Shown here one piece after another: positions 1 to 8,396 of a DNA stretch of 64,000 bases (position 1 is its first letter; each line of letters begins with the position of its first letter). Position numbers and translations under genes: made by a program. The stretch spans positions 44,206 through 108,205 of the forward strand of contig NZ_QGSZ01000198.1 of the NCBI RefSeq assembly GCF_003857055.1, in the 5' to 3' direction. The DNA comes from Micromonospora inaquosa. GTDB taxonomy: Bacteria > Actinomycetota > Actinomycetes > Mycobacteriales > Micromonosporaceae. The notes below the pieces were generated by a model. It worked only from the letters and a program-made list of their open reading frames with translations, was not told the DNA's origin and did not search any database.

Positions 1-2
1 TG

Positions 3-608
3 CTCGTGCTCGGCTGCCTGCCACTGGTGGCCCTCACGTTCACCACCGAGGCGGCGCGATCCTGGCCGCTGTACGCGCTGGCCGCCCCGCTGTGCGCGCC
101 GGGCCTGTGCGGCATCTTCGCGGTCATGTCCGACTACTCGTCCGGGGGGTCCCGCAGCCTGCTACGCACGTTCGGTGGCACCTGGCGGGCCACCGCCCGT
201 CGGGCCATCCTCTGGACTTCCGCGGCCACCGCGGTCCTGGTCGTCCTCGGCGTCGACGCGTACGCGTCGTGGGGTCACCGGGTGGGTGCGCTCACGCTGC
301 CGATCCTCGCCGTGCTCACCGTGCTCACCGCCGCCACCACGCTCCTCGGCCTGGTGACCATCGCCGAACGACCGGCCGCGCGGCTGCGCGACGTGGCCCG
401 TGCCTGCGCCTACCTGGCGGTGCGCCGTTGGTACCTCAGCGCCGCGTCACTGCTGGTACTGGCATTGCTGGCGCAGCTCTTCGCGGCCCGTCCCGCGATA
501 GCGCTCGGCGTCGCGGCCGCGCCGCTGCTGTACGTCGTGTGGTCCAACAGCCGGTACAGCCTGCGGGCCGCGCTCGACCCACCGACGGCTGCGGCCCGGA
601 GCACCTGA
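3..608 (+). CDS. DUF624/YesL-like integral membrane protein, 5' partial
   Basis: The reading frame is open to the window edge, so the true start probably lies upstream; an in-frame GTG at 6 is the first possible start seen. The 200 visible residues form about five hydrophobic segments (roughly residues 5-40, 70-88, 98-118, 140-160 and 165-180) with short charged loops, and end in an Ala/Thr-rich tail. Size and segment pattern resemble DUF624 (YesL) proteins, which often sit beside sugar importers and polysaccharide-degradation genes. The GH88 gene starts 88 bases downstream in the same direction, so it likely belongs to the uronate-sugar locus, perhaps after an importer outside the window. 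Its molecular function is not known. Confidence 0.6.
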   Translation, partial: LVLGCLPLVALTFTTEAARSWPLYALAAPLCAPGLCGIFAVMSDYSSGGSRSLLRTFGGTWRATARRAILWTSAATAVLVVLGVDAYASWGHRVGALTLPILAVLTVLTAATTLLGLVTIAERPAARLRDVARACAYLAVRRWYLSAASLLVLALLAQLFAARPAIALGVAAAPLLYVVWSNSRYSLRAALDPPTAAARST

Positions 609-696
609 TCACCCCCGCCCTCCCGGCGATCGAGCCGGGACGCCGACGAAACACCTGCCCGGCACCGGACCGGACACACGAGGGAGAACAGCATCC

Positions 697-1881
697 ATGA
701 CGGCGACCAACGTCCGTCCCAGCCCGGACGCCGAAGCGATGACGGCCGCGGTGACCGCCGCGATACGTACCGTCGAGGCGAACATCGACGCCTTCGGCAC
801 GCGGTACCCGGCAGACACCACCGTCGCCAACCGCTACCCCTTGCGACCACCGACCGCTGGCCAGCCGGAAGGCGCCAACGTCGGCTGGACCACCAGCTTC
901 TGGCCCGGCATGTTGTGGCTCGCTCACGACCTGACCGGTGACGAGCGCTATCTGCAGGCCGCACAGTCGCACGTGGACAGCTTTGCCGATCGGGTGCGCG
1001 GCGGCATCGACCTGGACACCCACGACCTCGGGTTCCTCTACACCCTCGCCTGCGTCACGCCGGCGCGACGCACCGGCGACCGGCGTGCCCGGGACGCGGC
1101 CCTGGCCGCCGCCGACCACCTGATGACCCGCTTCCTCGAACCCGCGGGCATCATCCAGGCCTGGGGCGACCTGGCCGACCCCCGCCAACGCGGCCGCACC
1201 ATCATCGACAGCCTGATGAACACGCCGCTGCTCTACTGGGCCAGCCAGACCACCGGCGACGACCGCTACGCCACGGCCGCCCGCCGGCACACGGCACAAC
1301 TGCGTGAGCACATCCTGCGGCCGGACGGCACCACCTTCCACACCTTCTACTGGGACGCGGAGACCGGTGCGCCGCTGCGCGGTGAGACCGAACAGGGCCA
1401 CGGGGACGACACCTGCTGGGCCCGCGGACAGGCGTGGGGCATCTACGGTTTCACCCTGAACCACCGGTACACCGGCGACCCCACACTGCTTGCCGCCGCC
1501 TCAACCTGCGCTGACCACTTTCTCGCACGGTTGCCGGCCGACCACGTCGGCTACTGGGACCTGGAGTTCGGCGACGGCAGTGGCGAAGAGCGCGACAGCT
1601 CCGCCGCCGCAATCGCCGCCTGCGGCTTGGCCGAGCTCGCTGGCAGCGTCGCCGACGCGGCGCGCGCGAAGGGCTACCGAGATGCGGCCCAACGAATCCT
1701 GCGCTCCCTGGTCGACAACTACGCCGCCGGTGGCCCGATGGACTCGAACGCGCTCCTCCTGCACGGCGTCTACGACAAACCCAAGGGCATCGGCGTCGAC
1801 GAGGGCACCCTCTGGGGCGACTACTTCTACCTGGAAGCCCTCACCCGCGCCACCATCCCCGGCTGGACCAGTCCCTGGTGA
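697..1881 (+). CDS. GH88 unsaturated glucuronyl/rhamnogalacturonyl hydrolase
   Basis: This 394-residue protein has the (alpha/alpha)6-barrel sequence pattern of glycoside hydrolase family 88. These enzymes hydrate the 4,5 double bond of unsaturated uronic acids at the non-reducing end of oligosaccharides released by polysaccharide lyases, freeing 5-keto-4-deoxyuronate. The two family aspartates are recognisable: Asp110 in THDLGFLY and Asp171 in IIDSLMN. Aromatic binding-site motifs (SFWPGMLW, WARGQAWGIYG, GTLWGDYFYLEAL) are intact. No signal peptide is seen, so it acts in the cytoplasm. The start ATG at 697 follows GAGGGAGAACAG. The next gene begins 35 bases downstream, so they are probably cotranscribed. 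Whether the substrate comes from pectin, xanthan or a glycosaminoglycan cannot be told. Confidence 0.9.
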   Translation: MTATNVRPSPDAEAMTAAVTAAIRTVEANIDAFGTRYPADTTVANRYPLRPPTAGQPEGANVGWTTSFWPGMLWLAHDLTGDERYLQAAQSHVDSFADRVRGGIDLDTHDLGFLYTLACVTPARRTGDRRARDAALAAADHLMTRFLEPAGIIQAWGDLADPRQRGRTIIDSLMNTPLLYWASQTTGDDRYATAARRHTAQLREHILRPDGTTFHTFYWDAETGAPLRGETEQGHGDDTCWARGQAWGIYGFTLNHRYTGDPTLLAAASTCADHFLARLPADHVGYWDLEFGDGSGEERDSSAAAIAACGLAELAGSVADAARAKGYRDAAQRILRSLVDNYAAGGPMDSNALLLHGVYDKPKGIGVDEGTLWGDYFYLEALTRATIPGWTSPW

Positions 1882-1916
1882 CCCGCCCCAACCCCACAGT
1901 TCCTCGAAAGGTGACC

Positions 1917-2741
1917 ATGAACTACCGATACCACTGCACCATTCCCGCCGTCGACGGCCACAACACGCTGCCCGTCAACCCCTGCCGGCTACTGGACTTC
2001 ACCCTACTGAAGCTGTCGGCCGGTCAGTCCTGGACCGGCGGGTCCGGCGACCGGGAGATCCTCGCGGTCATCCTCGGCGGCACCGCGAACTTCACCGTCG
2101 CCGACCACCACTTCCCGGAGGTCGGCCAGCGTGCCGACGTCTTCTCCGGCAAGCCGCATTCGGTGTACGTCCCAGCGGGCGCCACCATCATGGTGGAGGC
2201 GGTCACCGACGTGGAGATCGCCCTGCCCAGCGCCCCCAGCGACCTGGCCACCGATCCGTACGTCATCGCACCGGAACAGGTCGCCAGCGGGCGCTGGGGG
2301 GCGGCCAACTTCGGTCGGACCTACCACCAGATCCTCACCGAGGTCAGCCAACCGGACCTGCCCGCCCGCCGGCTCATCGTCGGCGAGACCTACACGCCGT
2401 CCGGAAACTGGAGCACCTACCCGCCGCACCGGCACCGGGTCGACGACCTGCCCGCCGAGGCGGCGCACGAGGAGATGTACTACTACCGGGTCAACCCGCC
2501 GAACGGGTTCGGCATCAGCCGGGTCTACACCGACGACGGATACGAGGAGAACGTCACCATCCGGGATCACGTGATGCAGATGATGCCGGAGGGCTACCAC
2601 ACCGTCGTCAGCGCACCCGGCTACACCACGTACTTCCTGTGGTTCCTGGGCGGCACCCAGCGCACCCAGGGGGCCCGCGAGGACGCCGACCTGGCCTGGG
2701 TCGGCCAGACCGTCCCGACCCTGCGCAACCTGGGCCTGTGA
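1917..2741 (+). CDS. KduI/IolB-type uronate isomerase
   Basis: This 274-residue bicupin matches the 5-deoxyglucuronate isomerase (IolB)/KduI superfamily. The metal-binding motif YPPHRH, an acidic-aromatic stretch EEMYYYR and the C-terminal PGYTTYFLWFLGG are all visible. IolB converts 5-deoxyglucuronate in inositol breakdown, whereas KduI-type relatives isomerise 5-keto-4-deoxyuronate. Placement straight after a GH88 hydrolase, with no other inositol genes, favours the second reaction; that is inference from context. I chose ATG 1917 because it has a good ribosome site (GAAAGGTGACC). A frame-open GTG at 1878 overlaps the upstream stop and would add 13 unlike residues. Confidence 0.8.
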   Translation: MNYRYHCTIPAVDGHNTLPVNPCRLLDFTLLKLSAGQSWTGGSGDREILAVILGGTANFTVADHHFPEVGQRADVFSGKPHSVYVPAGATIMVEAVTDVEIALPSAPSDLATDPYVIAPEQVASGRWGAANFGRTYHQILTEVSQPDLPARRLIVGETYTPSGNWSTYPPHRHRVDDLPAEAAHEEMYYYRVNPPNGFGISRVYTDDGYEENVTIRDHVMQMMPEGYHTVVSAPGYTTYFLWFLGGTQRTQGAREDADLAWVGQTVPTLRNLGL

Positions 2742-2749
2742 TGTGTTAG

Positions 2750-2974
<225 letters not shown>

Positions 2975-2987
2975 GAGCATTCGCATC

Positions 2988-4079
2988 GTGGGAACTGGTC
3001 GGTTGTTCAGCGCACAGCGGCAGGAGCGCCTGCTCGCCGAACTACGCGGACAGGGAGCGGTACGGGTTCGCGACCTCGCCCGCGAGTTCGGCGTCAGCGA
3101 GCTCACCGTCCGGCGCGACATCGCCGCCCTTGCCGAACAGGGTCTCGTCTCGAAGGTCCACGGTGGTGCCACGCTGCCATCCCATGGCACCGCCGTCACC
3201 CAGCGCCGACAAGCCCCCCTCCGGTTCGCCGTCGGCATGGTCGTGCCCTCGCTCGACTTCTATTGGCCACCTGTCGTGGCCGGCGCGCGGGTTGCCGCTG
3301 CCGCGCTCGGGGTCAGCATCCAACTCCGCGGTTCGAATTACGACGCCAAGGAGGACCGCCGCCAGATGCGCGATCTCGTCGAGGCGCAGCAGGTCCAAGG
3401 TCTGTTGCTGGCACCGAGCTTGGACGGCGACGACGCCGACGAGATCCTCGAATGGATCGGGCACCTGCCGGTTCCAACCATCCTCGTCGAACGCCAGCCA
3501 CGTCGGTGGACGCCATCCACGCGGCATATCGAATGGGTACGCAGCGATCACTCTCTCGGCATCGAGATCGCCATTTATCACCTCCGACGGCAAGGGCACC
3601 GTCGAATCGGACTCGTCGTCGCGCAGGGCAGCCCAACTTCGGTCCACCTGCGCCACGCCTGGCGGACTGCGGCCGCCGATCCCACGTTGTCCGGCGTCCT
3701 CGCCATGGAGGAAACTGCCGTGGCGCCCGGAGGGCGGGACGTCATGGATGGCATCCTCCGGAACTGCCGACTCGCCGGGGTCACGGCCTTGATTGTCCAC
3801 AGTGACCTGCATGCCATCACGATCACAAAGCTCTGCACTGAGATGGGCATCGACATCCCTGGCGATCTGGCGATCGTGTCCTATGACGACGAGATCGCTC
3901 ACCTGGCCGATCCCGCCATCACCGCGGTCCGACCACCGAAGGGTCACGTCGGCCGCCTTGCCGTCGAACTGATGGTCTCCCGCCTTCTCCACGGTGTACG
4001 CCGGCCACCGCAGCGGGTTCTACTCGCTCCAGACCTCGTCGTCCGCGGTTCGTCGCTGTCTTTCACGCAACGGCACTAG
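2988..4079 (+). CDS. DeoR-HTH / LacI-ligand-domain hybrid transcriptional regulator
   Basis: The 363-residue product starts with a DeoR-type winged helix (about residues 5-60: RQERLLAELRGQGAVRV, then FGVSELTVRRDIAAL and the typical KVHGGA). It continues into a LacI/periplasmic-binding-protein fold (residues 75-355) with motifs GVVVPSLD-like, RRQGHRRIGLV and the late IVSYDDEIAHLADPAITAVR. Such hybrids usually repress sugar-catabolic operons and are released by a sugar ligand. The GTG start at 2988 follows TAGGAG, which overlaps the stop of the kduD remnant. It probably controls the GH88/isomerase genes just upstream; the ligand may be a uronate. Confidence 0.85.
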   Translation: MGTGRLFSAQRQERLLAELRGQGAVRVRDLAREFGVSELTVRRDIAALAEQGLVSKVHGGATLPSHGTAVTQRRQAPLRFAVGMVVPSLDFYWPPVVAGARVAAAALGVSIQLRGSNYDAKEDRRQMRDLVEAQQVQGLLLAPSLDGDDADEILEWIGHLPVPTILVERQPRRWTPSTRHIEWVRSDHSLGIEIAIYHLRRQGHRRIGLVVAQGSPTSVHLRHAWRTAAADPTLSGVLAMEETAVAPGGRDVMDGILRNCRLAGVTALIVHSDLHAITITKLCTEMGIDIPGDLAIVSYDDEIAHLADPAITAVRPPKGHVGRLAVELMVSRLLHGVRRPPQRVLLAPDLVVRGSSLSFTQRH

Positions 4080-4275
4080 CCGGGAGGAAGCGGCTGCCTG
4101 CGACGCTCGCAGTATTCACCGACTGGTCGGGGAGCGTGCGCAGGTCAAGGCGGTACGGAGCCGTCGGTTGGCCCGGCCTTGCAACTGGTGCCACCACGGG
4201 GCCCGATGCTCACTCGGCGAGCCTGCGAGACAGTCCAGGGGGCGCCACCGGCGACAGCGACCAGGACAGCCTGAT

Positions 4276-4457
4276 CCGCTGACCGTCAACGAGATCAGGC
4301 ACCTGTTCGCCATCCTGAACCTGGCCGCACAACACACCACCAGCCACGTCCTGGCCTGGTCAAAATCCGGCGGCTCAGCAATCACCGTGCCCGAGCCGCC
4401 CGCTACCGCAAACGACTCGAACGCCCCGGAAGCTACGACCCGCCATGGCAGTACTAA
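4276..4457 (+). pseudogene. Transposase C-terminal remnant (frameshifted)
   Basis: Translation gives LTVNEIRHLFAILNLAA followed by HVLAWS in one frame. After a frame change near 4362 it gives KIRRLSNHRARAARYRKR and stops at 4457. The order of an EIRxLF motif, a WSxxRR motif and a basic RARxxxYR tail is the one I associate with the C-terminus of a common actinobacterial DDE transposase. No other part of the element and no terminal repeats are seen. It is the only recognisable content of the 446-base stretch 4080-4525 between the regulator and the ArgJ-family gene. Confidence 0.45.
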
Positions 4458-4525
4458 CCTTCTGATCCGTAGCGGCCGGACGCGGTTATGGGACAATGCC
4501 GTCAACGGATGAAACTGGTGAGCGG

Positions 4526-5719
4526 ATGTCGTCGACAGCTGAATCGCAAGATTTCCTTGGGCCGCGATCTTCTCTTGTGCCACAGGGTTTCCTTGGCGTG
4601 ACGAGGAACCTGGGCCTCAAAGACGTCGATGACGATTTTACCGCCATCGTGTCCGAGGTTCCCGCGACGTCGGCGGCGGTGTTCACGCGCTCCCGGTTCG
4701 CCGGGCCCAGCGTCGAGCTCAGCCGGCAGTCCGCAGCGGCCGGGAGCTTCCGAGGCATGGTCGTGCTCTCCCGCAATGCCAACGTCGCGACCGGGAAGGT
4801 CGGCGCCGAGAACGCCGCCGAGATCCAGCGCAGGGTCGCCGAGGTCGCCGGGATCCCCGCCGACGAGCTCTTGATCGGCTCGACCGGAGTGATCGGGCGG
4901 CCCTATCCGATGGCGCAGATCCGGCGAGGGCTCGACGAGCTGTCCTGGCCGTTCCCCGCCGCCGACTTCGACGCCAGTGCGCGCGCGATCATGACGACGG
5001 ACACGCGCCACAAGGTGGTCCGGCTGCGCTGTGGTGACGCCGTGATCGTCGGCATCGCCAAGGGCGTCGGCATGATCGAGCCGAACATGGCGACGCTGCT
5101 GACGTTCTTCTTCACCGATGCGCGGGTCGGCAGGGAAGACCTCGACGCGATCTTCCGCCGGGTGGTCGACCGCACATTCAACGCGCTCAGCATCGACACC
5201 GACACCTCGACCAGTGACACCGCCGCGGTGTTCGCGAACGGCGTTGCCGGCCCGGCCGACCTCGCAGAGTTCGAGCAGACGCTGCACCAGGCGGCCCTAC
5301 ACCTGGTCAGAGACATCGCCTCCGACGGCGAGGGCGCGAGCAAACTCATCGAGGTCCGGGTAAGCGGCGCGCGCGACGACGCGCAGGCGAAGCTGGTCGG
5401 CAAGAGCGTCGTGAACTCGCCGCTGGTCAAGACCGCCGTGCACGGCGCCGATCCGAACTGGGGCCGGGTCGCGATGGCGATCGGCAAGCTGGAGGACGAG
5501 ACCGACATCGACCCCGACCGGGTAGCGATCCGCTTCGGCGATCTGCTGATGTTCCCCGAAAGCTCCGCCGACGACATCTTGGACCGGGCCGCGGAATACA
5601 TGCGCGGCAAGGAAGTCACGATCGACATCGACCTCGGGATCGCCGCCGGCTCGTTCACCGTCTACGGCTGCGACCTCACCGACGGCTACATCCGCATCAA
5701 CGCCGACTACACGACCTGA
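4526..5719 (+). CDS. ArgJ-family ornithine acetyltransferase, clavulanate OAT2-like
   Basis: This 397-residue protein belongs to the ArgJ N-terminal-nucleophile family, which moves an acetyl group between N-acetylornithine and glutamate. Diagnostic motifs are STGVIG (119-124), KGVGMIEPNMATLL with the self-cleavage site at Ala189-Thr190, DTDTSTSDT, and NSPLVKTAVHG followed by DPNWGR. Wording such as RSRFAGPSV, NANVATG, TTDTRHK and VYGCDLTDGYIRIN matches what I remember of OAT2 (Orf6) from clavulanic acid clusters more closely than primary-metabolism ArgJ. It stands alone, without argBCD, which fits a biosynthetic role. I chose ATG 4526 for the N-terminus length; an in-frame ATG at 4496 is an alternative. 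A strong hairpin follows, so it is its own transcription unit. Confidence 0.85.
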   Translation: MSSTAESQDFLGPRSSLVPQGFLGVTRNLGLKDVDDDFTAIVSEVPATSAAVFTRSRFAGPSVELSRQSAAAGSFRGMVVLSRNANVATGKVGAENAAEIQRRVAEVAGIPADELLIGSTGVIGRPYPMAQIRRGLDELSWPFPAADFDASARAIMTTDTRHKVVRLRCGDAVIVGIAKGVGMIEPNMATLLTFFFTDARVGREDLDAIFRRVVDRTFNALSIDTDTSTSDTAAVFANGVAGPADLAEFEQTLHQAALHLVRDIASDGEGASKLIEVRVSGARDDAQAKLVGKSVVNSPLVKTAVHGADPNWGRVAMAIGKLEDETDIDPDRVAIRFGDLLMFPESSADDILDRAAEYMRGKEVTIDIDLGIAAGSFTVYGCDLTDGYIRINADYTT

Positions 5720-5726
5720 TCAGCTT

Positions 5727-5750
5727 GTTGCCGGCTGGTCAGCCGGCAAC
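5727..5750 (+). terminator. Hairpin terminator after the ArgJ-family gene
   Basis: GTTGCCGGCT, loop GGTC, AGCCGGCAAC forms a perfect 10-bp stem starting 8 bases past the stop codon. No U-run follows, as is usual in high-GC actinomycetes. Confidence 0.7.
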
Positions 5751-5964
5751 CTCGGCGGTCCTGTGTGGGTTACCGAGAGATAGCGAGCTCTGGTGCCCGT
5801 CCGCCCCGCCCGTCCGACTGCCCGGCCGGTCCGATCGGCGGCGGCCGGGCCGGCCGCCCGCCGTACGTGTCGGCGAAGCGGGTTCTGGATCGTGGACAAC
5901 GGCTCGTCGCATCGCGGTCAAGTACGACCTCACGTACCCCGACAGGGTTGGGTCCCTGGCGGCA

Positions 5965-6108
5965 CGCCCGGATCACAGCGAGGCCTTCTACAGCTACTAC
6001 AACCACGAACACCGCCATTCCGGGATCGGGCCACACACCGGCGTCGGCGCATCACGGCGCCGCGCAGATCGTCCGCACCCAGCGGGAACGCCCCCTCGAT
6101 CTCGGTCC
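5965..6108 (+). pseudogene. IS3-family transposase (OrfB) C-terminal remnant
   Basis: One frame reads EAFYSYYNHEHRHSGIGPHT and a neighbouring frame continues HTPASAHHGAAQIVRTQRE. Together these reproduce the well-known end of IS3-group OrfB (YYNxxRxHSGIGxxTPxxxHxG). The join needs a frameshift near 6035. Only about 45 residues survive, and no inverted repeats are seen. It lies in the 397-base space between the ArgJ-family gene and the ligase and marks a former insertion at the left edge of the carbapenem-like operon. The piece between 5751 and 5960 shows nothing recognisable. Confidence 0.7.
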
Positions 6109-6116
6109 GTCATCGG

Positions 6117-7559
6117 TCAGTGCTGGCGCACGTTCGACGTCCGCCCCTTGCGCAGGGCGGGCTTATCCACCTTCCCGACGGCGGTATGGGGGATGGTGGC
6201 GGCGAGCACGATCTCCGCACGCACACCCAGGTCATCGAGCACGGCACGGATCGCCGCGCGCACGCGCTCGTCCTCGACCCCGGCCGCGGGCGTCGCCACC
6301 ACGAGCGCCTCGCCCTCGGCCTCCCCGGGTAGCGGTGCCAGTACGGCGGCTTCGGTGATCGGGCACGCGGCCGTCAGCGCGGCCTCGACGCCCGGGCTGA
6401 ACACCGGACCGGCCGAGCCGCCGAGCAGGTCGGCGACACGGCCGAGGACTCGGTACTCGCCGTCGAACTCGGCGACATCTCCTGTGTGGTACCAGCCGTC
6501 GCGGAACGTGGCGGAGGTCGCCCCCAGGTCACCGAAGTAGCCGACGCTCGTGTGCGTCGAGCGGGCCAGCACCTCACCGATCGAAGGCCAAGCCGCGTCG
6601 AGGGGAGCGAGCCTGATCTCCACTCCGGTGACCGGGGTCATGCCGCGGGTGTCCTGCACGGCATCGTCCATGTTGCCCAGCACGATGCCGAACTCGGTCG
6701 AGCCGTAGATGCGTCGTATGTGGATGCCGAGCACCTCGGCCGCGTCGGCGACGACCTGGCCGCTCAGGTACGCACCGCCGCAGAGCGGCATCCGCAACGC
6801 GGAAAGGTCGACGGACCGACTGCGTGCCGCCTGCGTCAGCAACTCGTAGTGCCTCGGCAGTGCGCTGCACACGGTGGCGCCGGTCTCTTCCAGCCACCGC
6901 AGCAACTGGTCGGGCGCGGCAGACGGATCGGCCAGCACCAGGAGGGCGCCCGAGAGCAGCGCCGGGAACAGGTGGACGTCGCAGCCGTGTGCGACGTCCA
7001 GGGTGTGGCGGTTGAACAGCACGTCCGCGGCGGTCGTCGCGGTGTAGGCGATCCACTGTCGCCGGTCGTGAAGCAGGTCATCCTGGCGCCAGGTCACGAG
7101 CCGGGGCTTCCCCGTGGAGCCGGACGTCTCCAGCAGCCGGAACGCGCCCCCGTACGCCGCGAACGGCCGCACGCCGATCAGCTCGGAGCCGCCCGCCAGC
7201 TCTGCGGTCGTCACCTGCTCGACGACGACGTCCGGCAGCGGCTCCGCGCCGACGACGAGTGCCGGTTTCGTTTGCTCAACCAGCCAGGCGATGTGCTCCG
7301 GCGTCGCCGACCGGCTGATCGGCACGTGGATAGCGCCGCTGCCCGCCAGGGCGAACACCAATGCCACGTAGTCGATCCCGTTGTCCAGCCAGGTCGCCAC
7401 CACCTGGCCCTCGCCGATGCCCCGGGCCCGCAGCCAGCCGAGGGCACGGTCGACCCGCAGCGACAGCTCGCCGTAGCTCACGCGATCGCCGTCGGGGACC
7501 ACCACCGCGAGGGCATCGGCTCTGCGGGCCACCACGGAACGGAACTCGGTCAGTAGCAT
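6117..7559 (-). CDS. AMP-forming acyl-CoA synthetase / acyl-AMP ligase
   Basis: This 480-residue protein of the ANL superfamily activates a carboxylate with ATP. Visible core motifs: ETSGSTGKPRLV (P-loop, about 145-156), RIYGSTEFG (about 285), GWYHTGD (about 355) and the C-terminal lysine motif TAVGKVDKPALRK near the end. No carrier-protein domain is fused, so a CoA thioester or free adenylate is the likely product. It starts 9 bases after the CarC-like gene and is the last gene of the carB-like operon. It could make the malonyl-type CoA used by the CarB-like enzyme or activate a side-chain acid; the sequence does not decide. Start ATG 7559 overlaps an AGGAGAAACG ribosome site. Confidence 0.85.
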   Translation of the reverse strand: MLLTEFRSVVARRADALAVVVPDGDRVSYGELSLRVDRALGWLRARGIGEGQVVATWLDNGIDYVALVFALAGSGAIHVPISRSATPEHIAWLVEQTKPALVVGAEPLPDVVVEQVTTAELAGGSELIGVRPFAAYGGAFRLLETSGSTGKPRLVTWRQDDLLHDRRQWIAYTATTAADVLFNRHTLDVAHGCDVHLFPALLSGALLVLADPSAAPDQLLRWLEETGATVCSALPRHYELLTQAARSRSVDLSALRMPLCGGAYLSGQVVADAAEVLGIHIRRIYGSTEFGIVLGNMDDAVQDTRGMTPVTGVEIRLAPLDAAWPSIGEVLARSTHTSVGYFGDLGATSATFRDGWYHTGDVAEFDGEYRVLGRVADLLGGSAGPVFSPGVEAALTAACPITEAAVLAPLPGEAEGEALVVATPAAGVEDERVRAAIRAVLDDLGVRAEIVLAATIPHTAVGKVDKPALRKGRTSNVRQH

Positions 7560-7568
7560 CGTTTCTCC

Positions 7569-8396
7569 TCAGGCGGTCGTCGGCAGAGTGACCTGGCCGC
7601 GATAGAGCAGCCGCACCCCGTCGGACCCGATCGCGGTGCGGCCGTGCAGCGTCCGCTGGTTGTCGATCACCAGCAGGTCACCGGTCTGCCAACGATGCTG
7701 ATAGAGGTAGCGCGGCGAATGCAGGTGCGCCGACAGCTCCGCGAAGAATGCGGCGGAGTCGTCGGCACTCACGCCGGCGACGCGCACCTGCCAGCCCTGC
7801 GGCACATCCGGCGGGAAGCCGAGTGCCAGGTTCAGCGAGCGCACCCGGCCGTAGTCGCGGGTGGTCGGGATCTCGTACCAGTCGGCGGGTACCTGCGGGA
7901 AGTAGCCGCGTTCCTCGACGAGGTATTCGAGTCGGCCGTCGGCAACAACCTTGCCGAGGTGCGCAGGGATCTCACGCCACGCGGCGAGCTGGTCGCACAC
8001 CGTGGTCTCGCCGGAACCAGGCTCGTCGGCGAAGTCCTTGGCGTACAGGACGATCAGGTCGACCTGCTCGCCCACCAACAGTCCGTCGGTGTGTAGCGGG
8101 AGGGGGCCGCGGCCGGTGACGACCTTTCCCACGTCCCTTGAGGCGTTGAGCAGCAACAGATCGGCCTGGCCCTCGCCGAACTTGTGATCCACGGTTTGGC
8201 CGAGGAGGTGGACGAGCCGCTGGAAGGCATTCTCGGTGAAGTCCAGGCCGCGGGTCAGCGCGACCCCGCTGGTCAACGCCGCCTCCTGGGACCGCCGGGC
8301 CAGCTCTTCGACGGTCTCCCCGGGCGGCGACGTCAACACCGTGCCGAAACCCGAGTCGGTCAGTGTGTTCTCGGCCATCATCATCTCCTCGTTCAT
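7569..8396 (-). CDS. CarC-like Fe(II)/2-oxoglutarate carbapenem synthase
   Basis: The 275-residue product matches carbapenem synthase CarC (273 residues) along its length, including GKVVTGRGPLPLHTDG, ETTVCDQLAAWREIPAHL, VEERGYFPQV and the C-terminal RLLYRGQ. CarC epimerises C5 and desaturates C2-C3 of carbapenam carboxylate using iron and 2-oxoglutarate. The facial triad falls at His102, Asp104 and His251, almost exactly the CarC numbering (101, 103, 251), and Arg266 corresponds to the 2-oxoglutarate-binding Arg267. The start at 8396 overlaps the CarA-like stop (ATGA). An internal ATG at 8378 directly behind GAGGAG is an equally good start. General TauD/clavaminate synthase similarity is expected, but the motif spelling points to CarC. 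The substrate remains untested. Confidence 0.85.
   Translation of the reverse strand: MNEEMMMAENTLTDSGFGTVLTSPPGETVEELARRSQEAALTSGVALTRGLDFTENAFQRLVHLLGQTVDHKFGEGQADLLLLNASRDVGKVVTGRGPLPLHTDGLLVGEQVDLIVLYAKDFADEPGSGETTVCDQLAAWREIPAHLGKVVADGRLEYLVEERGYFPQVPADWYEIPTTRDYGRVRSLNLALGFPPDVPQGWQVRVAGVSADDSAAFFAELSAHLHSPRYLYQHRWQTGDLLVIDNQRTLHGRTAIGSDGVRLLYRGQVTLPTTA

Noticed and set aside
436..1464. Long open frame on the minus strand across the GH88 gene
   Set aside because: It is antisense to a clear GH88 enzyme; long shadow frames are expected at this GC content, and its Gly/Val/Arg-rich product has no family features.
6117..7559. NRPS adenylation domain
   Set aside because: It stands alone with no carrier or condensation domain, and the cluster has no NRPS module.
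7569..8396. Taurine dioxygenase (TauD) of sulfur scavenging
   Set aside because: The motif spelling follows CarC (VTGRGPLPLHTDG, ERGYFPQV, LYRGQ) and the gene overlaps the CarA-like gene.
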